64,000 nt of DNA from Spirometra erinaceieuropaei (taxonomy: Eukaryota; Platyhelminthes; Cestoda; Diphyllobothriidea; Diphyllobothriidae). A program made the translations under genes and the position numbers. A model generated the notes under the pieces. It did not search any database, had not been told where the DNA came from, and saw only the letters and a program-made list of their open reading frames with translations. How positions within the stretch are numbered: the stretch's first letter is position 1; every line of letters begins with the position of its first letter. Location of the stretch: the NCBI GenBank assembly GCA_902702965.1, contig CACRXP010000087.1:885005-949004 (forward strand). The letters are read 5' to 3'. Positions 1 to 11,536 of this stretch are shown here, piece by piece.

Positions 1-1278
1 ACATCAATCTGCTGCAAAGTGATGGAGAAAACAATCAAAAAGGAGTTGATGGCTTACTTGGAAACCCACAACCTCTTGTCCAATACACAATATGGTTTCC
101 GTAGGGGAAGATCATGTGTTACGAACTTGCTATACACAATGCGAAGTTGGACACGAGCACTGAACGCAAAACACACCGTGCATGTTGCCTATATTGATTT
201 TCGGAAGGCGTTTGACAGTGTTCCGCACCAGCGTCTCCTACACAAGTTGAGAATTATGGGCATCGGTGGCAAACTTTTCAAATGGATCGAAAATTTCCTT
301 GTCGGCCGCTCCCAGATTGTCTGCGTAGAACAACAGCAATCAAGGTGCACATTCATAGAGAGTGGGGTCCCACAAGGCTCGGTGCTCGGACCAACTCTCT
401 TTCTCTTGTTCATCAATGATTGCGTAGATGGGTTGGACTGTGATTGTGCCATGTTTGCGGATGACATAAATCTGGAAAGTCATCCAGAATGCTGCCGATG
501 AGACCAACTTCCAAGAAAATCTTTGTCGGTTGGACGAGTGGTCCCGCAGATGGCTCTTGTCCTTCGATTTGAACAAATGCACCATTCTGCGCCTCGGAAA
601 TCAGAGCCCTAGTACGCGGCAATACCATCTGAAAGGAATGCCACTCCGAGAAGCAGAAACTCAGAAAGATCTCGGAGTTTGGGTTGCAGACAGCCTAGAG
701 CCTTCTACACAATGCTGTAGGGCGGCCAAAGCCGCAACTTCAATGCTTTATGCCATCAAGCGGGCATTCGTAGTTTTTGATGAAAACTGCTTCACCAAAG
801 TCTTCGGCACGTTTATAAGGCCCATCTCGAATATGCAATTCAGGCCTGGAGACCGTGGACGCACCAGGATTACGATCTGCTCGAAAGGGTGCAAAGGCGA
901 GCCACAAAATTAGTAAGAGGTCAAAGTGCACTGCCATACGAGATCCGCTTAACTAACCTTAATCTCTATCCTCTGAGTTATAGGCAGTTACGCGGAGACA
1001 TGATACAAACTTTCCGTATCGTGCGCGGCTTGGATTGTGCCCTTCGGTGCGATGACTTTTTCCAACTCGCCACCACAACTCACCTCCGGGGACATCCCTT
1101 CAAGCTACGTGTGCCACAGGGTAGACTGAATGTGAGAAAATATTTCTTATCCGACCGTGTCGTGGAACCGTGGAATAACCTGCCCGAAACGGTTGTTATG
1201 TCTCAATCTGTGGAGACATTTAAATGTTGCCTTGACAGATATATGCTGCAGAGACAAGCGGACTATGTGACTTTTTAG
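1..1278 (+). pseudogene. CR1-like non-LTR retrotransposon reverse transcriptase, 3' part, frameshifted
   Basis: This is the reverse transcriptase of a CR1/Jockey-group LINE; it enters from beyond the left edge, already in frame at base 1 (TSICCKVMEK). Frame 1 carries QYGFRRGRSC, the catalytic-Asp motif VAYIDFRKAFDSVPH, GVPQGSVLGP and the active-site box MFADDI. About 2 bases are missing just after the FADD box (near 468), where coding moves to the frame of bases 530-830 (thumb region, RLDEWSRRWLLSFDLNKC). A one-base loss near 825 moves it again to 832-1278 (RVQRRATKLVRG, then EPWNNLPETVV), ending at a natural stop. The order and the C-terminal WNxLP motif are usual for the family. Two frameshifts make this copy dead. 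The N-terminal half and any endonuclease domain lie outside the window. Confidence 0.93.
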
Positions 1279-1433
1279 CCATGTGACCAGTAACATATGT
1301 GAATCAATGTATGCATTCACTTAATGCTGTAATTTCTTCACATTTTTGCTTGTTTATCGATTTTTTATGTACAAATAGGGAGTTCAAAGGCGTAAGCCTA
1401 TTTCCCTCAAATACACTGACTGACTGACTGACT
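1279..1433 (+). mobile_element. 3' UTR and microsatellite tail of the CR1-like element
   Basis: About 135 bases of AT-rich 3' UTR follow the reverse transcriptase stop and end in four and three-quarter copies of ACTG (1415-1433). CR1-type LINEs characteristically end in a short tandem repeat instead of poly(A), so this marks the insertion's 3' end. The target-site duplication cannot be checked because the 5' end is outside the window. Confidence 0.8.
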
Positions 1434-1685
1434 CGAATGTGCGCGCTATTGAAGACAAGATAAGGATCGGTTACGCTGTTCCGGTGCCAAGCGCATGCGC
1501 AATGGTGGCATTAAAAGGGAAGTAAGCCGAAGGAGGATGCTGTAATCGTTCGTTTGGAAAGTAATTTAAGCTTAAACGGAGAGGGGCAACTTAATATATG
1601 GAGATTCTGCCGAGAAAATAAAGGAGCCCAAAAATCCTAGAAAGTGAGCTAGCTACCAATACATTCGGGCCAGCAATACTGCAAA
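1434..1685. other. Unassigned spacer
   Basis: No coding frame, repeat pair or terminal motif was recognised between the CR1 tail and the telomere-like array. Confidence 0.5.
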
Positions 1686-2075
1686 TCTAACATTAATCCT
1701 AACCGTAACCTCAAAAGCAAGCCTTAACCGAAACGTTATTATAAACCTGACGCTAATCCTGGGCCCAACTCTGAAACTTACACAAACCCTTTCTTTAAGC
1801 TTAGCTTTAACCTTGACCCAACTCCTTACCCAGACTTTAACCGCAACCCTTACCTTAGCCTTCACCGTAATCGGAACCCTAACACTAATCCTGGCCGAAA
1901 TCTTAACGTCAAAGGAAAGCACAAACCGCAATCCAAACTCTAAACATAACAACAAACCCAACATTAACCTTTACCCTAACTTTGACCGAACCACTATACT
2001 TAACATAAGCCCTGTCGCTAGAGCCACTCCTATGCCCGAAACTAAGCTAAACCCTAAAAATAGTCACTAACTCTT
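1686..2075 (-). repeat. Degenerate telomere-like array, CCCTAA strand on top
   Basis: About 390 bases of loosely repeated 6-7-mers such as CCTAAC, CCGTAACC and CCCTAACC, with many substitutions. Read on the minus strand these are TTAGGG-like units, the usual flatworm telomere repeat. Open frames on both strands here (for example 1653-1964 minus, a monotonous V/R/K-rich peptide) are translations of the repeat and not genes. It is an interstitial array, not a chromosome end, because ordinary repeats continue on both sides. Confidence 0.75.
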
Positions 2076-3094
2076 AACCAAAACACCAGCTTGCACTTTT
2101 CTTCCTTGTTTTTTCTACACTCTCCCTAACGATTTCGGTATACTTCTTTGGCGTACTTTACATTCAGTGTACACTCTGCATTTATACTTTGGACCCAGAC
2201 AGCGTAAAAGAACCTTGATGAGGACAGTTTGCCTTAAATAATTACGTGTTGCCATTTAACGCTATATTTATCCTCTAGACACGTAAAATGCACTGTAATG
2301 CAAGTGATAGGTCCACTTGCTGGCTGGGGTCGCACTAATTAAGATCCCCGCCGACCCCATCTAAAATCTCGGTCACGTGTTTGTTGTGGACCAGGGAATG
2401 CGGTGGTATGCCAAGGCGCTTGCTTACGACGTTTTAGCCACCTGCGACCTCTCCCGCCACCGATCGTCCAGAATTGGTCAAGACACCGGATCCAGGTAGG
2501 GAGGTGAGCGCGTGGTGGATACAGCGCAAGTCTACTGTCAGTATAAACTAATTCACCAGCAGGTCGTCACCCTTTCTGTCACCATGCTGAAGGGCACACG
2601 GCAGATATCGTCGAAATCGATGGTCGAACTGTCATCGTATATGTATATACTTGGCATCCATAAACGCTGAAGCTTTCCGCCTAACACTAGCCATGTTTTA
2701 CTGACCACACTAGGACTTTGCACTATTTTTTAGAAAGCAGTTAGTTTCATGAGATAGTGACTACGCATTTTTCCCACATGTTTTGTCATGAATTAAATCA
2801 ACGTAAGCTTATTTAACTTGACACATAAATATCAGGCATTTTTAAGCATAATAACTACAGACTCAGTTCGCCTAAGACACATGTGCTGCATTTGAGCATG
2901 GTGGACGATTATTATTTTTGCAAGTGGAGCGGGCGAAGCATTTTATGGTGTATATGGCCGAGGTTTTAGGCATAGCGCCATGACCTCTGAGTAACACACA
3001 GTAAAAGTCAATAGGAGTGACTTATCTAGCTCTCTAAACAGGAGATTATAACTCACACCGTGCGCAATACGGGCGACTTTGAGCCTACATCCAG
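2076..3094. other. Unassigned intergenic segment between opposed telomere-like arrays
   Basis: There is no convincing coding frame. A GC-richer patch at 2320-2640 stands out from the AT-rich surroundings and may be part of a dispersed repeat, but no second copy was found in this window. Confidence 0.4.
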
Positions 3095-3250
3095 TAAAGT
3101 AAAGTAAGGTTTAAGGTTGGGGTAGGTGTTAGGTTAAGAATGAGGTTTAAGGCCAGATTTCAAGTTAACAGTTTGATAAGTCAGGATTTAGCTAAGGATT
3201 AAGGTAGGGGTTAGCGGTGACTGAAAACCTGAGCTATAGGTTAGGACCGA
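3095..3250 (+). repeat. Degenerate telomere-like array, TTAGG strand on top
   Basis: Irregular units such as GGTTTAAGG, GGTTGGGGTAGG and GTTAGGTTAAG. The orientation is opposite to that of the array at 1686-2075. Confidence 0.65.
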
Positions 3251-3559
3251 AGCAACGGTCTAGTTGTATATAAGGGATGTTGTTGGAGTTAGGACACGGG
3301 AATATTTTACCCTTTCCAGAATTGTTCGCATCTTCACCTTTATTTCTTCAGCGTGGCGTTTCTATTCCCACGTCCTGTCTAGAGGACCATACAAGTTAAT
3401 TCCACCCTAAATTTTATGCAATATGCCCTCTAATGGCAACATTACTAATTAAGGGATTTTCAGAACGATATCACTTAAACTTTTTTAGGAAACGAAATCG
3501 CGTGTTGACTCGAAAAATCACATTTGAATGGTCATAGCTAAGAGCACACCACTATGTTT

Positions 3560-4265
3560 AAATCAAATCCACCTTGAAGAAGTGGTCAACATTTTGCCGC
3601 AGACAAATTCAGGTATCTGTGACTCTCAGGCTCATTTAAAAGACGCTGATGGCTTATCTAGGAGTACTGTCCTTTGGAGGAGTTAAATAAGGTTAGTTTT
3701 TATATTTAAAAAATTTGGTATAAAAACCTCCGAACATCATTGCCAGCCCGCATGTAGGTGTGCCTTGGAGTGGCCGCTTGGCCGAAGTAGAACATCCGTA
3801 GTTTTTTTGAAAGACCCAAGAATCGTGCCATAGCTGCTTCTGCGGGCGTTGCTATATGCCGTTATCTGATAGTGATGACTTTTTCCTTCTCTAGTCATGA
3901 CAGAGTTAGGTAAACCTCCGCCAGTTGTAATCGTTGACTTTGTGTTAATCTGTATCGCTGACTATTATTAGGGCCTCGCCTCGGTAGTCCGGCTGATCGG
4001 CCTTTGTCAGCTGGCAGAATAAATACATCGGTGTCCGCTTTTAAATTCCTCCCTTTGGAGCAAATGGATTTTTCGGTAAAACATGAGCTAGGAGGAGACG
4101 TGATGTCCATGGAGGTCTTTGCTCGTCTGTGACGCCGGTTTGGAGTAGCACCGATTCAAAGCAATCAGTGTAGGTGGTATGATTGGCGTAGATTAAGTTA
4201 GAATCGGATCCACGTTAAAGAGCATTTGTTTTGTCCTTGATTAGACGTTTAGACGAGAGCATGCA
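3560..4265 (-). pseudogene. Penelope-like element remnant: N-terminal and early reverse transcriptase region
   Basis: Read on the minus strand, this is a heavily frameshifted start of a PLE reverse transcriptase. At about 4170-4080 it gives a stretch like FESVLLQTGVTDEQ, matching VESILKQTGESDE in the better copy at 43.4 kb. The frame 4110-3895 contains LKADTDVFILPADKGRS, the diagnostic LPADKG motif. Near 3835 comes AAMARFLGLSKK, equivalent to the ARFYGLPKVHK motif. Beyond about 3700 only scattered similarity remains. The catalytic boxes and the GIY-YIG domain are absent or unrecognisable. It is a dead 5' fragment, confident as to family. Confidence 0.8.
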
Positions 4266-4534
4266 TGCTAACGCTAGTTCAGCCTTCTGAACTTGTGTAG
4301 TCTGCGGTGGCATAAATGTTACCGACACGTTTACATTCTCTATCTGGTCCTACGAACCTTATTGACGGGGTACAGTCATGGCGCAGAACAATCTGGGGCA
4401 CCAATCATCTCTGCCGTCAATGAGGACGGGGCGACACAAGGCACGATGAATTGTAGGTTAAATGCAGTTTCACAGGGAAGGATGTCGGCACATTTGGTAA
4501 AATTATAACAATTTTTTCCCTTGCTACTTAACCC
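4266..4534. other. Unassigned spacer
   Basis: A 71-codon plus-strand frame (4293-4508) resembles no family I know and has no supporting context, so it is not called as a gene. Confidence 0.4.
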
Positions 4535-4640
4535 CATTAAGTAGCCCTAACAAGTTAAGAATTATTGCCTTGGCCTAGGATTGGGGTTGTGATGATGTTA
4601 GGATTAAGGCTAAAGTTTGAGGTCAGGTTTAGGCTTAGAG
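4535..4640 (+). repeat. Short telomere-like degenerate array
   Basis: Units such as GGATTGGGGTT, GTTAGGATTAAGG and GAGGTCAGGTTTAGG, in the same orientation as the array at 3095-3250. Very degenerate. Confidence 0.45.
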
Positions 4641-4979
4641 TCATTTAACGTGCCCGTATGCCCTGTCTGCCACAAAGTCAAATATATTTGCATTTTCTGT
4701 TACTACTCCCGTGTTATACTTGAAAAATCTAACTACCGAATCTAGAGAGACTGGCGTTTGAAGACTATGCGCAGACAGCCAGAAATGAGAAATCTAAATT
4801 TGGTCTGATTAAGTTCTTGCGAAACATCTGATCGGTGAAGGCTCAGACCGTCCTTCTGAACTATTTGGGTGCATCCATAATTACTTTTCAATGTGCCTTG
4901 GCAAAACTGTGACAGAGCAATTTTCCGCTAAGTCTTAGGTTGCACGGCGAATGCTGAGCTTAGAGAAGTTGATTAGCTT

Positions 4980-6760
4980 AGGTCGAAACTAGTTAACCAT
5001 ATTCAGCAGTTTCTTAGGGAAGAACGTAAGAAACCGACGGTCACTTGACAGATGCTCACCTCAACAGCCTCAGATAGTTCTGCTGATACCAAATAATTTG
5101 TTATCCAGGCCGGATAAGGGTTCAGGGGTGGTAGTGATGAGTAGGCTGGATTAAGAGAGGATACTTTAAAGAATATTGTCAGCGCGGGAAGGACAGGGAC
5201 CGGTCTCATGCCGGAAAGTGTCATCTTTTAAAATTTTTCAAAAATCGTCGGATGAAGGTCTTTTATTTAAAAAAAGAGTATGAATGACCGTAACCGGTAG
5301 GCATGACGGTACAGATAAATTACGGACATCCATTCCTGGATGTGACAGTTTGACCGACCTTGTCGACGATGTCCAGCGTGTACTTCACAGCAAGGTGGGG
5401 ACCTGGATATGAGAAATCAGCTTTATCACGCGATTTTAAAATGACTAGTAGGACGGGTAAAAGCGCCGAACAGAAGTCTGTACCCTCAGCGTTTGATAGA
5501 CACCATTAAGTTTGTCGCCGATATCAAGTAAACTAACCATGGCAGCGGGATGATGCTCTCGTCAGATGTATCATCACAGTTTAACAATGTACCCCTTGTA
5601 AAAACAGTAAATTAGGTATGTGATATTATTCAGGATGTAAGCGACCTAAGGTGCTCGGGAATAGGAACCTCAAAATACTCTGGAAATATGCACAAATTTT
5701 CCAGTTTTTCTGTATGTCGGCTTAGCGAAGGTTCCACGGTTTGGACCATTTCTCATAAATTTTTTCATAAGCGAGGTAGAGAAAACGAGTTTACAGGATA
5801 CCATAACTGATTCCCACTTCTACGGCAAGTAAGTGGACAGCATCCTCTGATGGATAGATCACGCCATTTGCATCGGGTTCTGGTTTAGAAGGTTGACAGC
5901 GCACTCCACGCAAAGTATACTGCGGAGTCTGATGCGGACAACGAAGTTACCTTTTTCGATGTCATTTTAAAGAAACCAGAGGAAAGGCTATCCCGAAGGA
6001 ATAGCGGGACGAAAGTAAACACTTCTTTTAGCAATATTTTTCCTCTAATTCTAGTACGCCATTAAATCCGGGGATAAACGGCTGCAGCGCGATTCGGGGG
6101 CTAATGGTGCAAAGCTCCAGCAGCTGCCGACCACAGTTTGCGAAAGCGACTACCCAAAGAGAATCGTCCTTCCGAGAATTGGCTGGCGTATCACAAAGCC
6201 TAACAACGGAAATGCAGAAAAAATACGGGTCTCTTAGAATGCATTTTATTGAGGGCACAGCGGGCAAATTAGTAAGAGGACAGCTAATGCCTGCAGTAAT
6301 GAACGCTTTCCCCGCAGAAACCTTACACGGTTCTCTTATGAAATCCCTCTTCCAGCATTTGGGATATGAAGACTGATTACCGCTGCTAGCCACACCAACT
6401 TGAATCTGATTATTCACTTACTCCTGCGGTGCGGCACACATCGACCGTCCAACGGGAGGCTGGCCTAGAGGGCGAAAGTGGAACTACGGCATATCTACTT
6501 GAAATAAAGGAACGAGTCGACGCCAAAGGGTCTTTTCGGGTTGTGTACCGGAGACCCCCAAACTCTAATGGCCTACACCGTTGTGTGATAGTAACAGCCG
6601 AGGCAATGGGTATTCGGCTAATGAAACTTGTGCTTCGTTGCTAGAGGGGCCGATGCGAGTGCTCATTCTTCCGTGGTTGACCCGACGCTAGACAGTGATC
6701 CCACGCCGCTCCAAGCCCCTAATGACAGTCATGCGAACTCTTCATCAGCCAACGATATTG
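4980..6760 (+). pseudogene. Penelope-like element remnant, second lineage (RPDKGSG type)
   Basis: A decayed PLE broken by many stops and frameshifts. At 5108-5150 it reads RPDKGSGVVVMSRLD, the first reverse transcriptase motif of a PLE lineage different from the LPADKG copies. Near 5755-5860 it gives NFFISEVEK and then FYGK-stop-VDSIL, where the second Asp of the YVDD active site is a Ser. Around 5940 comes NEVTFFDVILKK, equivalent to LxFLDVLxxR. Frame 6104-6376 matches the linker before the endonuclease. Near 6415 SCGAAHIDRPTG is a degraded GIY-YIG core, and 6500-6645 reads RVDAKGSFRVVYRRPPNS and VTAEAMGIRL, a C-terminal block shared with 23.1-23.25 kb. It is not functional. Bases 4740-4980 probably hold more of the N-terminus but cannot be read with confidence. 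Confidence 0.85.
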
Positions 6761-6812
6761 CCTGAATTTTACTCTTAAATATGGACTTTATAGAGTGACA
6801 ATTTCAGAAGTA

Positions 6813-7799
6813 CAGTAGGTCGGCTAACTCGTAAAATGTCAACCAAAATCAAGAAATGCATTGTTTGATTCGAAAAGATTTATTAAGTAGGTTGTAAAAC
6901 TTGTCAACCTATAACATAAAATAAATAATAAGTCAATTACCTCAGAATGCCGGCTTTCGAATGAAATTCATTCGGCTGCATGCAAAAACTATACTCTGTG
7001 AAATATGACTGCTTAGGTAGCATGCAGTTTTGTATTGATTTTCGATGCCCTAAAAAAGTCAACTATATTACATGGAAAACATAACTGAAAATGTTCATTA
7101 GTTTGCTCATTCGGTAGATAAGTAGGTTTTCTCTTAATCCCATATTCGGGGGTAGGGTATAAATCGGTTTTCAAAAACTTTTCCACTTCCCCAATAATTT
7201 TTATTCAGCTTTAACATTAGGCTTGGATTCAGGGTTCCCAAACTACAAGCCATAGGTTTTCTGCATGCGGAAAACCACACATTACTCTATGGCACTAAAG
7301 GAGAAACACATAGTGTTCATGAAATTTAGCAGTGGATTTTAGCCATTTCCTTTACTTTACCATCCACATCGTTTAAATAGAGAAACATTATGATATACGA
7401 ACGACCATTTCACGGTATTTATAAGTCCAACAATTGGAAACATTTTTAAAACTGAAGTGTGTCCCTGCTTCGAAAATAATATTGGAAGGAGACTTAATTG
7501 TATACCGAATGAGCAAAATAATGAAAAAAAAATAATATTTTCATTGGTGTTCGACATTTAGGGGCATCGAAAATCAATGAGAAAAATGCATGCTACTTAA
7601 GTAGCCATTTTTTCACAAAGTGTAGTTTTTACATGTTCTAGAAGAAAATTCATTCTAAACCCGGCATCCTTAAGTAACTGAAATATTATAAAATGATTTT
7701 GCAGTCTTAATAGTTTTAAGCTCAACTTAATAAATCTTTTCGGAACAAAAACTCATTTCAGAATTCCGTTTGACATTTCATGAGTTAGCCTATCTACTG
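6813..7799. mobile_element. Non-autonomous TIR element M1, 987 bp, long inverted arms
   Basis: Bounded by TA at 6811-6812 and 7800-7801. The left end reads CAGTAGGTCGG then CTAACTCGTAAAATGTC. The right end, reverse complemented, reads CAGTAGATAGG then CTAACTCATGAAATGTC. Similarity between the arms continues inward for a few hundred bases (for example GATTTTCGATGCCC near 7040 against GGGGCATCGAAAATC near 7560), so the copy could fold into a long hairpin. No transposase is present. Its ends match those of the Tc1/mariner at 13263-15179, the likely source of mobilising transposase. Open frames inside are not conserved in sister copies. Confidence 0.85.
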
Positions 7800-7801
7800 T
7801 A

Positions 7802-8955
7802 TTTCCTAAATTAACATCCCATAATTTCGTCTGACTACATATTGCGTAATGCTGTTAATTTTGTAATTGAATTGCTGATTTAAAATTTCTTTGCTATCTA
7901 TCCTCTGACCACAATTGTTTATTTCAACTCTGATTGATCGTGTTTTATTTCAATTTTACCTATTCATACAAATAGATGTTGGCCTATGTATAAACGACTT
8001 AGCTTAAAAATTTTCACTCGAGGACGCTCCAATTACGTGTAATAGTGATACAATCGGAAAGTGTAAATTTATATTTAAGAGACCTCTGTAATTTTGCTTC
8101 CTAAAAGCAATGCAGAATAAAACGTTTTCTTTAAAATTTAAGAATGAACCAGCTGAGATGTCGCGTATTGCATTTTGAATGCAAAACCGCATCTGCTAAA
8201 AGGGCTGGTACTGAAAAATATCAGTGACAAAGCTATGAGCAGATGCAACTAAAACCCGAACTTTTATGCTGTCTCTGTTCAAGTAGGCCAATTATTCGCT
8301 ACAAAATTCTCATATAGACTCCAAAATATTAACTATTCTTAGGTAGTGTACAAGTAATTTAAGAATTTGGACCCTTTATTTTCTTGGTAGCATCCGATGT
8401 CATCTGTTGGGTTAGATCAGTTAATGAATTACTTCGATGTGGTTTTCCTATTCACCTTCCTCCATCCGGAATAGTTATGTGGGGATTTGCGTAGGCGGCT
8501 TATAGAATGTTTTGATCGCCGGAACTGCCCATTCTGCGAAATGTGGAGTGTTCACCGGAATAGGTTTATTGGAATGCTTCCGTTTTGGAAAACATGGTAG
8601 GTTCACCATTGTCAAAGCGTACAATGCACTTTCTCGTAGTGACCGGTATTATGAGATCTGCAAAGGTCCCCATCGACCACTCCTAACTTGCCTTATAGTT
8701 CCGATACAATGAAGTCATGTTTTTTGCATGGCTGTCAGGCTTTCTTTGACCGCATAACAAAGTCGCAAACTTCAATTACGCTGTCTTGGGCCTAGAAACT
8801 GAAGAATAAGTGCACGTAATACAGAGACTGTGGTACTTGAGGTCTTACTTTTCGGGCACACAATAGAAAGGGAAGAAATCGCTCAAGGCAGAAAATCGCT
8901 TAAAGATAAACAGAGTTGTCTATGTTCTGCGAATATTCCCATGTCAAAATTATAT
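7802..8955. other. Unassigned AT-rich intergenic segment
   Basis: No coding region, repeat partner or RNA gene was recognised. A 66-codon plus-strand frame at 8512-8712 has no identifiable similarity. Confidence 0.4.
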
Positions 8956-9170
8956 AGTCAATTTGACCCAATGGCCATAGCACGCCGACCACGCCATAAA
9001 ACGCTTTTCCATGTGCGCGGCATGGGAACAATGAGTGTTAATAGCCATGTGAATCATTTATAAATCCTGTACATTCGCATATTTTCAACTGCTATTTAAC
9101 TATTTTGGCCTGATGGCGAGTTATCGAACACACATGTTTGCAAAATTGACTTTTCGTCAAAGAGGATGGT
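8956..9170 (+). repeat. Dispersed repeat Q, copy 1
   Basis: About 200 bases align directly, with moderate divergence, to 23440-23640. Shared landmarks are CACGCCGACCACGCCATA, the CGGC-TGGGAAC-ATGA block, and a run ending in an AATTGACTTTTC-like sequence. In the second copy this segment lies immediately downstream of a PLE remnant, so it may be a PLE 3' flank or a separate repeat. The frame at 8830-9063 runs through it and is not conserved. Confidence 0.6.
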
Positions 9171-9706
9171 TTTAATGTAGGCTAAATTGGCAATGTAGAG
9201 AGCGCGCGATTTGAAGAGAAATTTAAATAACAACTGATTAATAGAAGCAATTTGCAGACTGTCTCCACCAACTACCAGGCAATTGGTCGATCATTTTTGC
9301 GTAAGCCGCAGTGGCTCCTATGACTTCCTTTAAGTTTAAGTTTAGTGGAATTGTGTTTGGGTAACATTTCCACTCGTTAAGCGAACCCAAATGATGTAAC
9401 TAGAAAACTCGATTATGTAAGAAATATCAATGTTATGGGCATTTTTAGGCAATGGGTTACTATAAAAGGGGAAAATGCACTCATATATTTTTTCTGTAGT
9501 TAAAAAAAGATTTGACAGAATAATGGCAACGTTCTTTGAAGTGGACTACATTCACAAGGAGGATGGCTTTCCGGACGATGGTAGGTTAGTCCTCATTCCA
9601 AAAAGCGTTGGTTTAATAACTACACTTTTACACGTAGATTTCAGCTCTAAAACGAGCACTGAAGCTACGGTCACATTTTGGGCGTCCTTTGTAAGAGAGT
9701 TTGGTT
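9171..9706. other. Unassigned segment
   Basis: No supportable feature. An 80-codon plus-strand frame (9475-9717) has no recognisable family, and its end overlaps the truncated repeat end that follows. Confidence 0.35.
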
Positions 9707-9881
9707 TTTTGATGTAGCCGAAAAGAATTTCGTTCGGAAGCCGGTTGCCTGAGGTGACAGAAATATTATAGGATTGCGCCGCAGGATCTTTATACGTATA
9801 ACCCTTTTTTAATTAATCTCTTCTAAACTGATGCGCATTTGGGAATTTCGGTTGACATTTCATGAGTTAGAGTACTAACTG
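9707..9881 (-). mobile_element. Lone right end of an M-type TIR element
   Basis: Bases 9707-9881 match the right arms of M1 and M10: GTAGCCG, GCCGGTTGCCTGAGG, GAAATATTATAG, then TTCGGTTGACATTTCATGAG and a decayed terminus ACTAACTG. No left partner was found upstream, so this is a truncated copy. The outer flank is GATA instead of a clean TA. Confidence 0.7.
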
Positions 9882-10612
9882 GATAATAGCAATCAAGTTG
9901 ATTTTCATTGTTTGATAATATCTGAGGGTAATTTAGAATATACTTGCGCCTTTTGGAAATTTTAAGTAGTTCGCCTAAACTTTGAACCGCCCGGAAGCGT
10001 CAACCAGTTAGATTTGGCAGTAAGGATGCGCCTATCATTTGGCCTAGTTACCTGGTCAGTTGTATGGAAAACGGTCGATATTGCGGATAATCCGTTGGAA
10101 ATGGCATCAATGAAACCCAATTGTTCGTATCATTTTCATAACGATTATCATATTCCTTCGGCTGTTTAACATGTTTTTTTTTTAAAAATTTGTTAGTTTT
10201 AACTAAACAACATTGTGTATGTTCGTTTACTTTTTGATTGTTTAGGTTGCCTGTTCGAGTAGATTTTATCCGCATCTGCTTCAAGTAACCCATCGCGTTT
10301 AATTGGCTTACGTAAACCACATATTACTCCCAGGAGAAATAAGTCGACGGTCAGGGTCACTAAAACAGAACCTGCCGCAAGGGGAATTCAATGGAGACAG
10401 AAGTGCCGCATATAGCAGGTGTCAGTAGGTTAAATAAGTAAAAAAGCAAAGCCGATCGCGTAAACTGTTATGACGATGAAACTAAACGATACGAAAGAAA
10501 GTGCAACACAGATGATGAAATGAGAAAAAGACCGTAATGTCGTTAGGCCGTGATCGTATTTTAAGAAAAAGACCAACGAAATGTTGACAAGTAGATAAAA
10601 ACCTGAAATTTT
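9882..10612. other. Unassigned AT-rich segment
   Basis: Nothing was recognised. The 90-codon minus-strand frame at 10048-10320 is Asn/Lys-rich, as expected from AT-rich sequence. Confidence 0.4.
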
Positions 10613-10945
10613 TTAGGGAATCTAACGTAAAACCTAACCGCCAAACTAATTCTGACCGTAACCCTGAAACGTGATCCTAATCCTAGACCTAACCTTAAAG
10701 CTAAACCATGAAACATAACCCTAAGTCATAATTTAACCCTAAACTTAAGCCTAGCCGTAGTCCTAAAACCTAAGCATGATTCTCAGCCTAACCGCGACCC
10801 TAAACCTAAACCTTAAACCTGACCCTAAATCTAACCGTAACCCCAAACATAAGCTGAAATTAATCCCCTAAGTCTAAACCGCAACTTATGCCCTAACCCA
10901 AAACCGACATCATAACCCAGGCCCTAATCCTAAACGTAATCCCTA
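10613..10945 (-). repeat. Degenerate telomere-like array, CCCTAA strand on top
   Basis: About 330 bases of irregular CCTAACC-, CCGTAACCC- and CCTAAACCT-like units, in the same orientation and of the same style as 1686-2075. It is interstitial. Confidence 0.75.
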
Positions 10946-11534
10946 CGCTGCTTCCGATTCCGGCAAAATAAGCCCAAATGCTCATGTGAACGCCTGGAAA
11001 AAGTTAGCAAATACTAAAAGTTATGGATAATGACCGTCTACTGAAATCAATGTTGGTATGCAGGTAGAAAGACGTCGATAAACACGGACAGCGTCAGAGA
11101 GTCCTACCATAAAATAATTCAGCCTATAATAAAGACAAAATGAACACATGCCGACTTTCATTGACGTATTCGTCATTCTCCGAACGAATAGGGAAATCCG
11201 TAATATAAGATCATGAAAAACATACCAGCACAGACTATCCCCTCTGCCACCACAGTAGCCATCCAGAAAATAATATGCAGGCAACGCTTGTCCCATAGCA
11301 TTCGTCAAAGAATGTCTCCTTTCGTTGTTATATTAAAGGGCTAAACCAAAGCTTTTGCAGTAGCTCGCGTGTGGTAGAATTACCCCAAAGACGCCAGATT
11401 ACATTGCAACGGAGTTTGACGTATGTAAAACCGATCTTACGTCAGCCTCTGTATGTAAACATATCTATTGAATGGAAGACCAACTGAATACAGGCGAGAA
11501 GTCTGGCACAGTTTATCGGTTTTGATGTCGGAAC
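10946..11534. other. Unassigned segment
   Basis: No supportable feature. The 95-codon minus-strand frame (11021-11308) has no identifiable domain. Confidence 0.35.
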
Positions 11535-11536
11535 TA

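Noticed and set aside
1653..2070. Open frames on both strands (103 and 85 codons)
   Set aside because: They are low-complexity translations of the telomere-like array.
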